Under the pieces are notes generated by a model. The model was given only the letters and a program-made list of their open reading frames with translations. It was not told the origin of the DNA and made no database searches. Position numbers and translations under genes: made by a program. Shown one piece after another: positions 17,191-24,880 of a stretch of 64,000 nt of DNA; the first letter of the stretch is position 1, and each line of letters starts with the position of its first letter. This DNA is from Ravibacter sp037191015. GTDB taxonomy: Bacteria > Bacteroidota > Bacteroidia > Cytophagales > Spirosomataceae. The stretch is taken from the NCBI GenBank assembly GCA_037191015.1, contig JBBCKD010000001.1, forward strand, positions 186,001 to 250,000, written 5' to 3'.

Positions 17191-18024
17191 ATGGCGACAA
17201 AAGCGACTTCTCCAGCGCAGGCTAAGCCTGCTGAAAGTAAGGGTTCAGGTGGTTTGAATCCAGCTTGGGTAATACCTATTTTATTTATTATTGCTGTATG
17301 TTTCTACCAGTTCGTCTTAGGCGCCCCTGAGAACTTTGAAGGCGGGGACAATACAAAGCAGCCTCTCCCGGGGAATTACTACGGGATGGTATACCATGGA
17401 GGACCAGTGGTACCCGTTTTGATCACCTGTTTGCTTACGGTGATCGTTTTCTCTATTGAGCGTCTTTTCACGTTATCGAAAGCCAGCGGGAAAGGCAATC
17501 CGGACGCTTTTGTACGTAAGATCCGATCTTTGCTTGACAAGGGTCAGATAGACGAAGCAATCAAAGAATGTGACAAGCAAAGAGGTTCTGTTGGGAATGT
17601 GATCCGTACCGGCTTGCTTAAATACAAGCAATTGGCAGATGATCCTACACTGAATAAAGAGCAGAAACTGGCAGCCCTTCAGAAAGAAGTGGAAGAAGCG
17701 ACTACGCTTGAGCTTCCGATGCTGCAGAAAAACCTCACGATTATTGCAACACTGGCATCGGCTTCTACACTTCTCGCGCTTTTGGGAACGGTATTGGGTA
17801 TGATCCGTGCGTTTGCTGCGTTGGGTACATCAGGCCAGCCTGACTCTGCCGCACTTGCAACGGGTATCTCAGAAGCCCTTATCAACACAGCGCTGGGTAT
17901 CGGTGCTGCTGCCTTGGCTACCATATTCTACGCTTATCTCAACAGCCGCGTGGATGACCTTACCTATACTATTGATGAGATCGGTCTTAGCCTGCAACAG
18001 AGCTTTGCGACCCATCACTCATAA
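17191..18024 (+). CDS. exbB: ExbB/TolQ/MotA family proton channel subunit
   Basis: The 277-residue membrane protein has a short Ala/Lys-rich N-terminus and four apparent membrane segments. They are about 25-45 (WVIPILFIIAVCFYQFVL), 70-95 (GPVVPVLITCLLTVIVFSI), 175-205 (LTIIATLASASTLLALLGTV) and 228-252 (LINTALGIGAAALATIFYAY). The last two contain the Gly/Ala/Thr-rich channel motifs of ExbB/TolQ. With ExbD it converts proton-motive force into movement of TonB, which powers the many SusC transporters here. It is the first gene of the operon exbB-exbD-exbD-tonB. Confidence 0.95.
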   Translation: MATKATSPAQAKPAESKGSGGLNPAWVIPILFIIAVCFYQFVLGAPENFEGGDNTKQPLPGNYYGMVYHGGPVVPVLITCLLTVIVFSIERLFTLSKASGKGNPDAFVRKIRSLLDKGQIDEAIKECDKQRGSVGNVIRTGLLKYKQLADDPTLNKEQKLAALQKEVEEATTLELPMLQKNLTIIATLASASTLLALLGTVLGMIRAFAALGTSGQPDSAALATGISEALINTALGIGAAALATIFYAYLNSRVDDLTYTIDEIGLSLQQSFATHHS

Positions 18025-18068
18025 TAGCTAAGGAGAGTCATAAATTTTAACAGTAAACCATATAGATT

Positions 18069-18701
18069 ATGGGAAAGGTAAGGCCCAAAAAGTCTTCTCC
18101 GCATGTCGATATGACCGCGATGACAGACGTTGCGTTTCTGTTGCTGACCTTCTTTATTATGACAGCAACATTCAAGAACAACGATGCCGCGGAAATCACT
18201 ACGCCGTCCTCTATCTCCCAGATCAAAGTTCCTGATGACGACATCATGATCATCAGTATTGATCCGGCGGGGAAGGTGTTTTTCGGAGTAGACGCAATGC
18301 CTACGAGAGTAGCAATGCTGGACAACATAGCGTCTGTCAAAGGACTGTCGTTCACTGATGAAGAAAAGTACAAGTTTTCGATTCAGCCGAACTTTGGTTT
18401 TCCGGTAGCCCAGTTAAAAAGCTGGCTGAGTATGCCTGCTGATCAGATGACGAAGGTCGAGCAGCCAGGTATCGTGGTAGATTCTACCGGCGTCAGCGAG
18501 CTGGCGGATTGGGTGTTTGCTGCCCGTAAGGCGAACTCAAAGCTTCGTATTGCACTGAAAGGGGACAATGCAGCTAAGTTTCCGGTGTTTAAGGATGTTC
18601 TGGCCAACCTCCAGTCTCAAAACATCAACCGCTTTAACCTGATTACCTCGTCGGAAGAACCTCCTGCCGGCTTTAGGGTGGATGCGGCTCCTGAAGAGTA
18701 G
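18069..18701 (+). CDS. exbD: ExbD/TolR family protein, first copy
   Basis: The 210-residue protein has a single N-terminal membrane helix preceded by the signature VDMTAMTDVAFLLLTFFIM. Asp20 is the proton-carrying residue equivalent to the conserved ExbD/TolR aspartate. The periplasmic part is about 170 residues, longer than in E. coli ExbD (141 in total). It starts 44 bp after exbB. It is one of two non-identical ExbD proteins in tandem, the usual Bacteroidota arrangement. Confidence 0.94.
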   Translation: MGKVRPKKSSPHVDMTAMTDVAFLLLTFFIMTATFKNNDAAEITTPSSISQIKVPDDDIMIISIDPAGKVFFGVDAMPTRVAMLDNIASVKGLSFTDEEKYKFSIQPNFGFPVAQLKSWLSMPADQMTKVEQPGIVVDSTGVSELADWVFAARKANSKLRIALKGDNAAKFPVFKDVLANLQSQNINRFNLITSSEEPPAGFRVDAAPEE

Positions 18702-18753
18702 TACGGTTGAGAAATTATTTAGGAATCTGTTTATTGATAATAAGTAAGAGAAA

Positions 18754-19332
18754 ATGGCAGAAATAGACACCTCCGGTGGGGGTGGACACGGTAAAGGCGA
18801 CGGCAAGGTCCGGGCCAAGAAAATGTCCACCCGTGTAGATATGACTCCGATGGTTGATTTGGGCTTCCTGTTGATCACCTTCTTTATGTTGGCGACTACT
18901 ATGAGCAAACCTACCTCCATGACCTTGTCTGTGCCGCATAAGGAAAAAGATGAGACTCGTAAGGATACGGAACCGTTGAAGGCGTCAAAGGTACTTACCA
19001 TTTTTATGGGAAAGTTCAATGACGTCTACTTGTTGGACGGGGTTGCGGCCGACGATGAGAAGGCTCTTGAGGCGCTGCAGAAAGTAAGCTACGGCACTGA
19101 GCTGAGGGAGGCGATCTTTAAGGCTAAGCAGAGGGTAAACTCAAGTAACCCGCCTGAAGAAGACGGAGCGGAGCCATTTGTTGCGGTTATCAAGCCAACT
19201 CCGGTTTCTACGTACAAGAATCTCGTAGATGTGCTGGATGAGATGGCTATAACTAAAACCAAACGATATGCGATGGTGGACTATCTTACCGAAAGCGAGC
19301 AAAAGCTGCTTGGGGATAAGATAGCTCCCTAG
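18754..19332 (+). CDS. exbD: ExbD/TolR family protein, second copy
   Basis: The 192-residue protein has a Gly-rich N-terminus (DTSGGGGHGKGDGK) and the ExbD signature VDMTPMVDLGFLLITFFML with the channel Asp at residue 35. The body diverges strongly from the neighbouring ExbD, so the two may form a mixed pair inside the ExbB pentamer. It is transcribed with exbB, the first exbD and tonB, 52 bp after its paralogue. Confidence 0.94.
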   Translation: MAEIDTSGGGGHGKGDGKVRAKKMSTRVDMTPMVDLGFLLITFFMLATTMSKPTSMTLSVPHKEKDETRKDTEPLKASKVLTIFMGKFNDVYLLDGVAADDEKALEALQKVSYGTELREAIFKAKQRVNSSNPPEEDGAEPFVAVIKPTPVSTYKNLVDVLDEMAITKTKRYAMVDYLTESEQKLLGDKIAP

Positions 19333-19380
19333 TCATTCGTTGATAGTGTGTAAATAATAAAATTTTAACACGTAGAAATC

Positions 19381-20205
19381 ATGTCAGAAATCAGCCGCGA
19401 TGTTACACTTGATGACATAGTGTTTGCAAATCGCAATAAGGCATACGGCGCCTATGTCCTCCGTAAGGAATATAGGGGCGTAGTGACCAAGGCTACTATA
19501 ATTGGGGCATCGATTTTTCTTCTTGCCATGTTTGCGCCTAAATTGCTGGACAGGCTTGGGCTTAACGAGGAGAAGCAGGAAGTAATGGTAGAGATGAACC
19601 TGATGGATATAGCACCGCCTCCTATAGATGAAAACGAGCCGCCGCCCCCGCCTCCGCCGCCTGTTGAGCAGCCGAAGGTAGAGACTGTTAAATACTTACC
19701 TCCCGAGGTGAAGAAGGACGAGGAGGTTCCGCAGGAATCACCGCCTCCCACAGTAGAAAAGCTGGAGGTTGCCGTAGCCGCTTCGGAGACGCAGGAGGGT
19801 GATCCCAACGCAACAGAACTGATCATCGCTCCAGAAGCGATCGCAGCTCCGGGTAAAGGAGAGGTGATCGAGGCCGCACCGGTGGAGGAGAAGATATTCA
19901 CGGCGGTAGAACAGAACCCGGAGTTCCCGGGGGGGACAGCTGAAATGTACAAGTACCTCCAGAAGAACATCAAGTATCCGGGTGCTGCCTCCAGGGCTAA
20001 TATCCAGGGAAGGGTGTTCCTGCAATTTGTGGTGAATACCGATGGCAGTATTACCGATGTGGAAGTAGTGAAAGGGGTAGGTTTCGGTTGCGATGAAGAG
20101 GCGATGAGAGTGGTAAAGGGCATGCCTAAGTGGAAGCCGGGACGTCAGTCCGGTCGTGCTGTCCGCGTAAAGTATACCCTGCCGGTTGCTTTCCAGCTGG
20201 AGTAA
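19381..20205 (+). CDS. tonB: TonB family energy transducer
   Basis: The 274-residue protein has a cytoplasmic N-terminus, one membrane helix at about 38-58 (TIIGASIFLLAMFAPK) and a proline-rich periplasmic spacer with an uninterrupted run of eight Pro. The C-terminal TonB domain is at about 180-274: FPGGTAEMYKYLQKNIKYP, GRVFLQFVVNTDGSITDVEV and MPKWKPGRQSGRAVRVKYTL. The N-terminal IVFANRNKAYGAYVLRK segment is typical of Bacteroidota TonB proteins. It is the fourth gene of the energy-transduction operon and the physical partner for SusC-type receptors. Confidence 0.96.
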   Translation: MSEISRDVTLDDIVFANRNKAYGAYVLRKEYRGVVTKATIIGASIFLLAMFAPKLLDRLGLNEEKQEVMVEMNLMDIAPPPIDENEPPPPPPPPVEQPKVETVKYLPPEVKKDEEVPQESPPPTVEKLEVAVAASETQEGDPNATELIIAPEAIAAPGKGEVIEAAPVEEKIFTAVEQNPEFPGGTAEMYKYLQKNIKYPGAASRANIQGRVFLQFVVNTDGSITDVEVVKGVGFGCDEEAMRVVKGMPKWKPGRQSGRAVRVKYTLPVAFQLE

Positions 20206-20206
20206 T

Positions 20207-20425
20207 ATGAAGAAAAGACCCGTTCAGGAGCAAGTTTCTTTGATTGTTTCTTGTTTTATGGCGGTAATCTATATAGGAGGAGGTATCTTTTTGATAGCCT
20301 CCTCCTATTCATTTGGCTTTTTGAGGGCAGGTTCCTGGGAGAGGACACTCTTTGCTGCGCTTATCATTGCCTATGGCGTATTCAGAGCGCAGAGGGCCTG
20401 GAGGATTTACAGAGATAGTTTCTGA
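20207..20425 (+). CDS. Small two-helix membrane protein
   Basis: The 72-residue protein starts at an ATG one base after the tonB stop. It has two predicted membrane segments, SLIVSCFMAVIYIGGGIFLI and TLFAALIIAYGVFRAQRAW. I recognise no domain. Its position between tonB and the pstS-like gene, with tight spacing on both sides (3 bp to the next start), argues for a real conserved operon member, perhaps a structural helper of the ExbB/ExbD complex. Confidence 0.8.
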   Translation: MKKRPVQEQVSLIVSCFMAVIYIGGGIFLIASSYSFGFLRAGSWERTLFAALIIAYGVFRAQRAWRIYRDSF

Positions 20426-20428
20426 AGA

Positions 20429-21370
20429 ATGAAGAATTTGGTGCGGGTTTGTGGGATTGTATGTCTGGGCGGATTGTGGTGGAGCGCCTGCGGCCCGGCA
20501 GATACGAGGGACAACCCTACGAGGGGCAGTATCCGGATTGCTTCCGATGAAGCTTTCCATCCCGTAATCGAAGCCCTGACTGAGGCATACGAAGGGATAT
20601 ATCCCAATACGCATTTTGATGTTGAGTACCTGCCTGAGCAAAAAGCCATCCTGTCTTTGCTCCAGGATAGCGTTCGCATGGTTTTCGTAACACGTAAGCT
20701 GAGCGCCAGGGAAGATGAAATGCTTAAGCAGCAGGCAAGTACCGCGAAGCTGCACCATATTGCTACCGACGGGATCGCTCTCATTACTTCGGCTCAGAAT
20801 GCAGGCGCACTTATTACGATAGGTGAGCTGGAGCGAATTTTTAAGGGTGAGATCCGGAACTGGGAACAGCTGGAGAAAGGTAAAGGGACCGGGGCGATAA
20901 GCCTGGTTTTTGACGACGCCAATTCCAGTAATCTCCTGTATTTCTCTCAACGCTTCGGGGTTACAGATTTCAACAGTTTAAAGGTTTCTGTAGCGGGATC
21001 CCATCAGAAGGTTGTTGACTACGTAAAGCAGAATCCGAGAGCGATCGGATTTATCGGGATGAACTGGATCAGCGACGGAAAGGAACTTGCTACAAGGGAA
21101 CTTGCTGAGAACCTGTATGTTATGGGTGTTGGTGCGCCCGGTGCAGATGGTTCTGCTACGCAGTTTTACTATCCGTTTCAGGAGGATCTTGAGGAAGGAA
21201 AGTATCCTCTGGCACGCGAATTGTACGCTATTACGAGAGAGGCATACCCCGGGCTTGGAGGAGGCTTACTTACTTACGTAGCGCGGGATGTGGGAGGTTT
21301 GATCATTATGAAGATGGGGCTTGTGCCCCGCGTCCCTTATCACAGGGATTTGATCTTGAAAACAGAATAA
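20429..21370 (+). CDS. PstS-like phosphate-binding lipoprotein
   Basis: The 313-residue lipoprotein (signal ending LWWSAC) has a PBP-like/PstS-type periplasmic binding domain. It shows GSIRIASDEAFHPVIEALTE, MVFVTRKLSAREDEML, HHIATDGIALITSAQN, ISLVFDDANSSNLLYF and NPRAIGFIGMNWISD. No pstC, pstA or pstB genes follow. In Bacteroidota a solitary gene of this kind regularly follows the exbBDD-tonB genes and precedes a TPR protein, so its role may be linked to the TonB system and not to a phosphate ABC transporter. Confidence 0.85.
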   Translation: MKNLVRVCGIVCLGGLWWSACGPADTRDNPTRGSIRIASDEAFHPVIEALTEAYEGIYPNTHFDVEYLPEQKAILSLLQDSVRMVFVTRKLSAREDEMLKQQASTAKLHHIATDGIALITSAQNAGALITIGELERIFKGEIRNWEQLEKGKGTGAISLVFDDANSSNLLYFSQRFGVTDFNSLKVSVAGSHQKVVDYVKQNPRAIGFIGMNWISDGKELATRELAENLYVMGVGAPGADGSATQFYYPFQEDLEEGKYPLARELYAITREAYPGLGGGLLTYVARDVGGLIIMKMGLVPRVPYHRDLILKTE

Positions 21371-21462
21371 TCCGGTAGTATGTCGGGAACTTTTTTATAT
21401 ATTTGTTTTGTAAGGTGTTAACCATCTTTTTTTACAATTATCCTTTTTCAACCTATTATATG

Positions 21463-23169
21463 ATGAACAAGAAAATCAAGCAACTTTTTAGTGCAGTTGT
21501 TATGAGCATGCTTGCCTTTTCCTTTACCGTGGCGCAAACGGTCGAAGAGGGGTTGGCGGAGCTTAATGCGGAACGGACCAAAGAAGCTGGTGAAATTTTT
21601 TCCAAAGTGGCGGAGAGTAGTCCGTCGGCTACCAACCAGTTTTATCTGGGATATTTCTTCCTGAAAACAGGGGAATTGGACAAGGCTGAGCAGGCTTTTA
21701 ATAAAGGGCTCGAGCTCGACGGAAAAGATGTCATCAATAATGTAGGGCTTGGGGCAGTTGCATTAGGAAGGGGAGACCGGGCAAAAGCTAAGGAATTGAT
21801 AGACGGCGCAGTGAAGAAAAAGAAAAAAGATGCGAATGTGCTGTTCAGAGCCGGCGAAGCTTATACACTGTTCGAAAAGAACAACGATCCGGCGGAAGCG
21901 ATCCGTCTTCTTGACGAAGCGATAGCCCGCGACAAGAATTTAGCAGACGCTTATATAGCAAAAGGCGACGCCCTGATGATTAAAAACGAGGGTGGAGCTG
22001 CAGCTACCGCTTACGAATATGCACTGAGTGCTAAGCCGAACTATCCGCTTGCCAACCTGAAAATAGGCGAAATTTACCTTCGGGGTAAAAACTACAACGA
22101 GGCGGCCGGCTATTACAGGAAGGCGATAGAAGCTGATCCGAATTTTGCACCGGCTTACCGTGATCTAGGAGAGCTTTATTTCTTTGCCCGCCAGTATAAG
22201 CGTGCAGATGAGAATTATACGTCTTATCTCAAGACAAGCAAGCGGACTGACCCCGACGTTATCCTGAGGGCTGCGCAGCTGGCTTTTACAGCCGATGATT
22301 TTGCGCGTTCCCTGTCTCTCCTGGAGTCTGTCAAAGATAAACTGGAAGGCAATACGATTATAGACCGGATGTTTGGCTGGAGTTATTTCAAAACCAATGA
22401 CATGACCCGCGCAATTGAAAGTCTCAACAAATTCATCGCGTCGTCGCCGGAAAAAGTTATTGCCGACGACTATAAGTTCCTTGGTCGTGCGTACAATAAA
22501 ATGGCCAGCGACGGAAAAGAGTACAGCGAGGAAGGGATGCAGCACCTGAGAAAAGCAGCTGAGCTGGATACCAGCGCTGCTGACGCTGCGGCTACCTACA
22601 AGGAGTTGGCAGCACTCTATACCAAAGGGAAAGAGTGGCCTCAGGCAATTGAAGCTTTTGAAAAAGGGATCAATATGGATACGACCGGCGCTTCTACCCA
22701 GGATTATTACGGGTTGGGAATCGCTTATCTGCAGAATGGCATTAGTATCCCGGCTCCCGATTCCACTACTGTCGACAGCGTTGCAGTAGCCGAGCAACGT
22801 ACAAGCAATTTCCTTAAATCAGACTCTACCTTTGCTTTGCTTTCAAATAAGCTTCCCGACTGGCCTTATTCTTATTATTGGAGAGCAAGTAGCCTGTATT
22901 ACATCAACGGGATAGAAAACATGAAGAACGGGACTTCTCTGCCGTATTATGAGAAATTCCTTACTTTAGCAGAGAATGAAACTTCGGTACAGCCCAGCTT
23001 TAAGGCCAGGGCGCTGCATTACCTGGCAGCCTACTACCAGACGACCGGCAACGACGTCGCCAAAGCGAGGGAAAACTGGGAAAAGCTCTTGAAAATAGAT
23101 CCTAACAACGCGCAGGCTAAGCAGGCTTTGTCAGATCTGGAGTCCCAGGCAAACGCCGCTCCGAGATAG
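21463..23169 (+). CDS. Periplasmic tetratricopeptide-repeat protein
   Basis: From the ATG at 21463 (another is at 21460) the product has 568 residues: a signal peptide (LFSAVVMSMLAFSFTVAQ), then helical TPR units almost to the end. Repeats visible include NQFYLGYFFLKTGELDKAEQ, ADAYIAKGDALMIKNEGGAA, PLANLKIGEIYLRGKNYNEA, APAYRDLGELYFFARQYKRA and LHYLAAYYQTTGNDVAKARE. It probably scaffolds a periplasmic complex. It is the last gene of the TonB operon and is followed by a strong terminator. Confidence 0.92.
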   Translation: MNKKIKQLFSAVVMSMLAFSFTVAQTVEEGLAELNAERTKEAGEIFSKVAESSPSATNQFYLGYFFLKTGELDKAEQAFNKGLELDGKDVINNVGLGAVALGRGDRAKAKELIDGAVKKKKKDANVLFRAGEAYTLFEKNNDPAEAIRLLDEAIARDKNLADAYIAKGDALMIKNEGGAAATAYEYALSAKPNYPLANLKIGEIYLRGKNYNEAAGYYRKAIEADPNFAPAYRDLGELYFFARQYKRADENYTSYLKTSKRTDPDVILRAAQLAFTADDFARSLSLLESVKDKLEGNTIIDRMFGWSYFKTNDMTRAIESLNKFIASSPEKVIADDYKFLGRAYNKMASDGKEYSEEGMQHLRKAAELDTSAADAAATYKELAALYTKGKEWPQAIEAFEKGINMDTTGASTQDYYGLGIAYLQNGISIPAPDSTTVDSVAVAEQRTSNFLKSDSTFALLSNKLPDWPYSYYWRASSLYYINGIENMKNGTSLPYYEKFLTLAENETSVQPSFKARALHYLAAYYQTTGNDVAKARENWEKLLKIDPNNAQAKQALSDLESQANAAPR

Positions 23170-23194
23170 GTCCTGTTTTGTGAATTTGAATAGA

Positions 23195-23225
23195 GGAGCA
23201 CATTCATCATGTGCTCCTTTTTTTA
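23195..23225 (+). terminator. Rho-independent terminator of the exbB-tonB-TPR operon
   Basis: GGAGCACAT (23195-23203) pairs with ATGTGCTCC (23209-23217) across a 5-base loop, followed by a run of seven or more T. It is 25 bp downstream of the TPR gene stop. Confidence 0.93.
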
Positions 23226-23239
23226 TCTTCTGCGCTTTC

Positions 23240-23270
23240 TTGCAGTTGGTATATTTTATGTCTAAATTTG
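23240..23270 (+). promoter_or_regulatory. Bacteroidota-type promoter upstream of tRNA-Pro
   Basis: TTG at 23240-23242, a 20-base spacer and TAAATTTG at 23263-23270 give an exact match to the TAnnTTTG -7 element. It lies about 85 bp before the mature tRNA-Pro, just after the terminator of the preceding operon. Confidence 0.55.
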
Positions 23271-23358
23271 CAGTCTCAAAAAAGATAGCTCTTTCAGCGA
23301 TACCTCTGTAAAGTGAATTATTGTATTGCGTTGAGCGTCTTTATGAGGACCGGAATTT

Positions 23359-23432
23359 CGGGATGTAGCGCAGCCCGGTAGCGCACTTGCATGGGGTGCA
23401 AGGGGTCGCAAGTTCGAATCTTGTCATCCCGA
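23359..23432 (+). tRNA. tRNA-Pro (anticodon GGG)
   Basis: The sequence begins CGGGATGTAGCGCAGCCCGG and folds as a cloverleaf. The acceptor CGGGATG pairs with CATCCCG. The anticodon stem CTTGC/GCAAG encloses ATGGGGT, so the anticodon is GGG (Pro). The T-loop AGTTCGAATCT is standard. CCA is not encoded. It is 74 nt. Confidence 0.95.
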
Positions 23433-23442
23433 CTTACAAATG

Positions 23443-23476
23443 AAGCACTTACGATTTATTTCGTAGGTGCTTTTTT
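23443..23476 (+). terminator. Rho-independent terminator after tRNA-Pro
   Basis: AAGCACTTACGA pairs with TCGTAGGTGCTT (one G-T pair) across a short AT-rich loop and is followed by T's. It begins 11 bases after the tRNA. Confidence 0.88.
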
Positions 23477-23679
23477 CGTTTAGTTAAATATCAGATTTCC
23501 CATGCCCTTCCGGAATGTCCGTTTCCAAACAACAGGTGTCCGGTTCTGAAACCGGGCTGAATAGCCAGGCTAATTTATAGTAATTTATAACATATTGATA
23601 TACAGGTAAATGTATCTGTATGTCGCTTGGTATATATACAAATTGGGATCTGGCATGCATCTTTTTCTGGTAAATGACG

Positions 23680-23697
23680 ACTGTATATGTATACAGT
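23680..23697. promoter_or_regulatory. Perfect 18-bp palindrome, candidate operator
   Basis: ACTGTATA-TG-TATACAGT is an 8-bp inverted repeat with a 2-bp spacer. It sits 23 bases upstream of the start of the small secreted protein at 23721. The position close to the start and the symmetry are those of a dimeric repressor or activator site. No regulator gene is adjacent. Confidence 0.45.
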
Positions 23698-23720
23698 ATT
23701 AATCATTCAAATCATTTGCC

Positions 23721-24128
23721 ATGAAAATTTCAATTGCTTCAATCCTGATCTGCGCTACCGCGCTTACATTGCCGTTTGTATCATTGGCCGAAGAAAAAAA
23801 GGAAAACAACAAGGAGCACGAGCACGCGACAGCTATCCATACGTCGCTCTACCGGATAGCGCATTCCAACAAAGTCCGGTTGCTGGTCGAGACAAACGAA
23901 AGCAATCCTCTCCGTGTCTTTTTAAAAGACAAATCCGGAAAAACGATTTACTCGAAAGCAATCAACAGGCGAGACACGAAAGGTAAGCGCGTTTACAGTC
24001 TTGTATTCAACCTGGATGAAATGCAGGAAGGAACTTATTTTTTCAAGGTATGCGATAAGAATGATAATAGCGCAGTGAAAGAAGTAAGTATTAAAAATGT
24101 ACACACTAAAGTGATATCTGTAAAATAG
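23721..24128 (+). CDS. Small secreted protein of unknown function
   Basis: The 135-residue product has a clear signal peptide (MKISIASILICATALTLPF, cleavage near LAEE), then a charged EKKENNKEHEHAT linker and a beta-rich domain of about 90 residues. That domain (KVRLLVETNESNPLRVFLKD, SLVFNLDEMQEGTYFFKVCD) has the look of a single Ig/FnIII-like module, similar to small secreted adhesin-like proteins of Bacteroidota. No enzymatic motif is seen. It stands alone, downstream of tRNA-Pro and a palindromic candidate operator, and converges with the DUF4251 gene. Confidence 0.75.
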   Translation: MKISIASILICATALTLPFVSLAEEKKENNKEHEHATAIHTSLYRIAHSNKVRLLVETNESNPLRVFLKDKSGKTIYSKAINRRDTKGKRVYSLVFNLDEMQEGTYFFKVCDKNDNSAVKEVSIKNVHTKVISVK

Positions 24129-24134
24129 AGCGGG

Positions 24135-24167
24135 AAAAAGTGGCCCGGTTTCTCATAACCGGGCCAC
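24135..24167 (-). terminator. Terminator of the DUF4251 gene, possibly bidirectional
   Basis: A perfect 11-bp stem GTGGCCCGGTT/AACCGGGCCAC (24140-24150 with 24157-24167) and a 6-base loop. Read on the minus strand it is followed by TTTTT, so it ends the convergent DUF4251 transcript. It also lies just after the plus-strand gene ending at 24128. Confidence 0.8.
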
Positions 24168-24224
24168 CGTTACCCGTGATACGTAAGCCGCAGGCTTCAT
24201 AAAATCCATAAACGCCGGCTGCTT

Positions 24225-24710
24225 TTACATCGTCAGCGGGGCGATCTCCCCTCTGTACGAAATAAACCGCTTGTTGACAGGCGTCACTCTGAGGTCGGCG
24301 CTGCCGTCCGTAAAAACCGTCAGGAACAGCTCGCGGACTTCCTGGGAGCCGTTTATCTTAATCGAGATTTCCCGTTCTCCTTTACGGTTTGTGCTTACAT
24401 CGTAAGTGAAGTTATCCGACTCAAATTTAATTCCTGCCTCGCCTCCGATCGGCGCGGAATATGCCCTTCCGAAATAGGGGAGGTTAGCTGAAATTTTATC
24501 GGGAGTTACTTTCAGGAAATGCCCTGATGCCATAATATCCCGCATTCTTCCTGATGCAGGCTGCATAAAGCGCGCAAGGAACTGATACGATTGATCTTCC
24601 AGGGCTGTGTTTATTTCCTGCGGGTTATAGCTCACGACCGTTTTTGGCGTAGAGCAGGAAAGCAGCAGGAATGTCGCTGCAAGTCCCAATAATCCTGATA
24701 GCGTTTTCAT
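24225..24710 (-). CDS. DUF4251 domain lipoprotein
   Basis: From the ATG at 24710 the 161-residue product has a lipoprotein signal (MKTLSGLLGLAATFLLLSC, Cys 19) and a DUF4251-like domain. The domain covers INTALEDQSYQFLARFMQP, the FLKVTPDKISANLPYFGRAY block, FESDNFTYDVSTNRKGERE and the C-terminal VTPVNKRFISYRGEI. The domain is common in Bacteroidota outer-envelope lipoproteins with unknown role. The frame continues to 24737, but the lipobox signal supports 24710. It is a single-gene unit. Confidence 0.85.
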   Translation of the reverse strand: MKTLSGLLGLAATFLLLSCSTPKTVVSYNPQEINTALEDQSYQFLARFMQPASGRMRDIMASGHFLKVTPDKISANLPYFGRAYSAPIGGEAGIKFESDNFTYDVSTNRKGEREISIKINGSQEVRELFLTVFTDGSADLRVTPVNKRFISYRGEIAPLTM

Positions 24711-24775
24711 ACTAAGTTGCTGTTTGCTGAAGTTCATAATATTACTCTTTTGGATGATCTTAGTTAACGAAATTA

Positions 24776-24802
24776 CCCCCGGCGCCGTACCGGTGCCGGG
24801 GG
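24776..24802 (-). terminator. GC-rich hairpin downstream of the Gfo/Idh gene
   Basis: CCCCCGGC (24776-24783) pairs with GCCGGGGG (24795-24802) around an 11-base loop. On the minus strand it follows the oxidoreductase stop (24881) by about 80 bp and is followed by TAATTT, a weak T tract. Confidence 0.5.
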
Positions 24803-24880
24803 AAGTATGTAATTTGACGTAAAAAGCGTCTTAAGGTTTAACCGGGAAGGCTGCGTACGGACAGCTTTCGGAAGGTTTTG

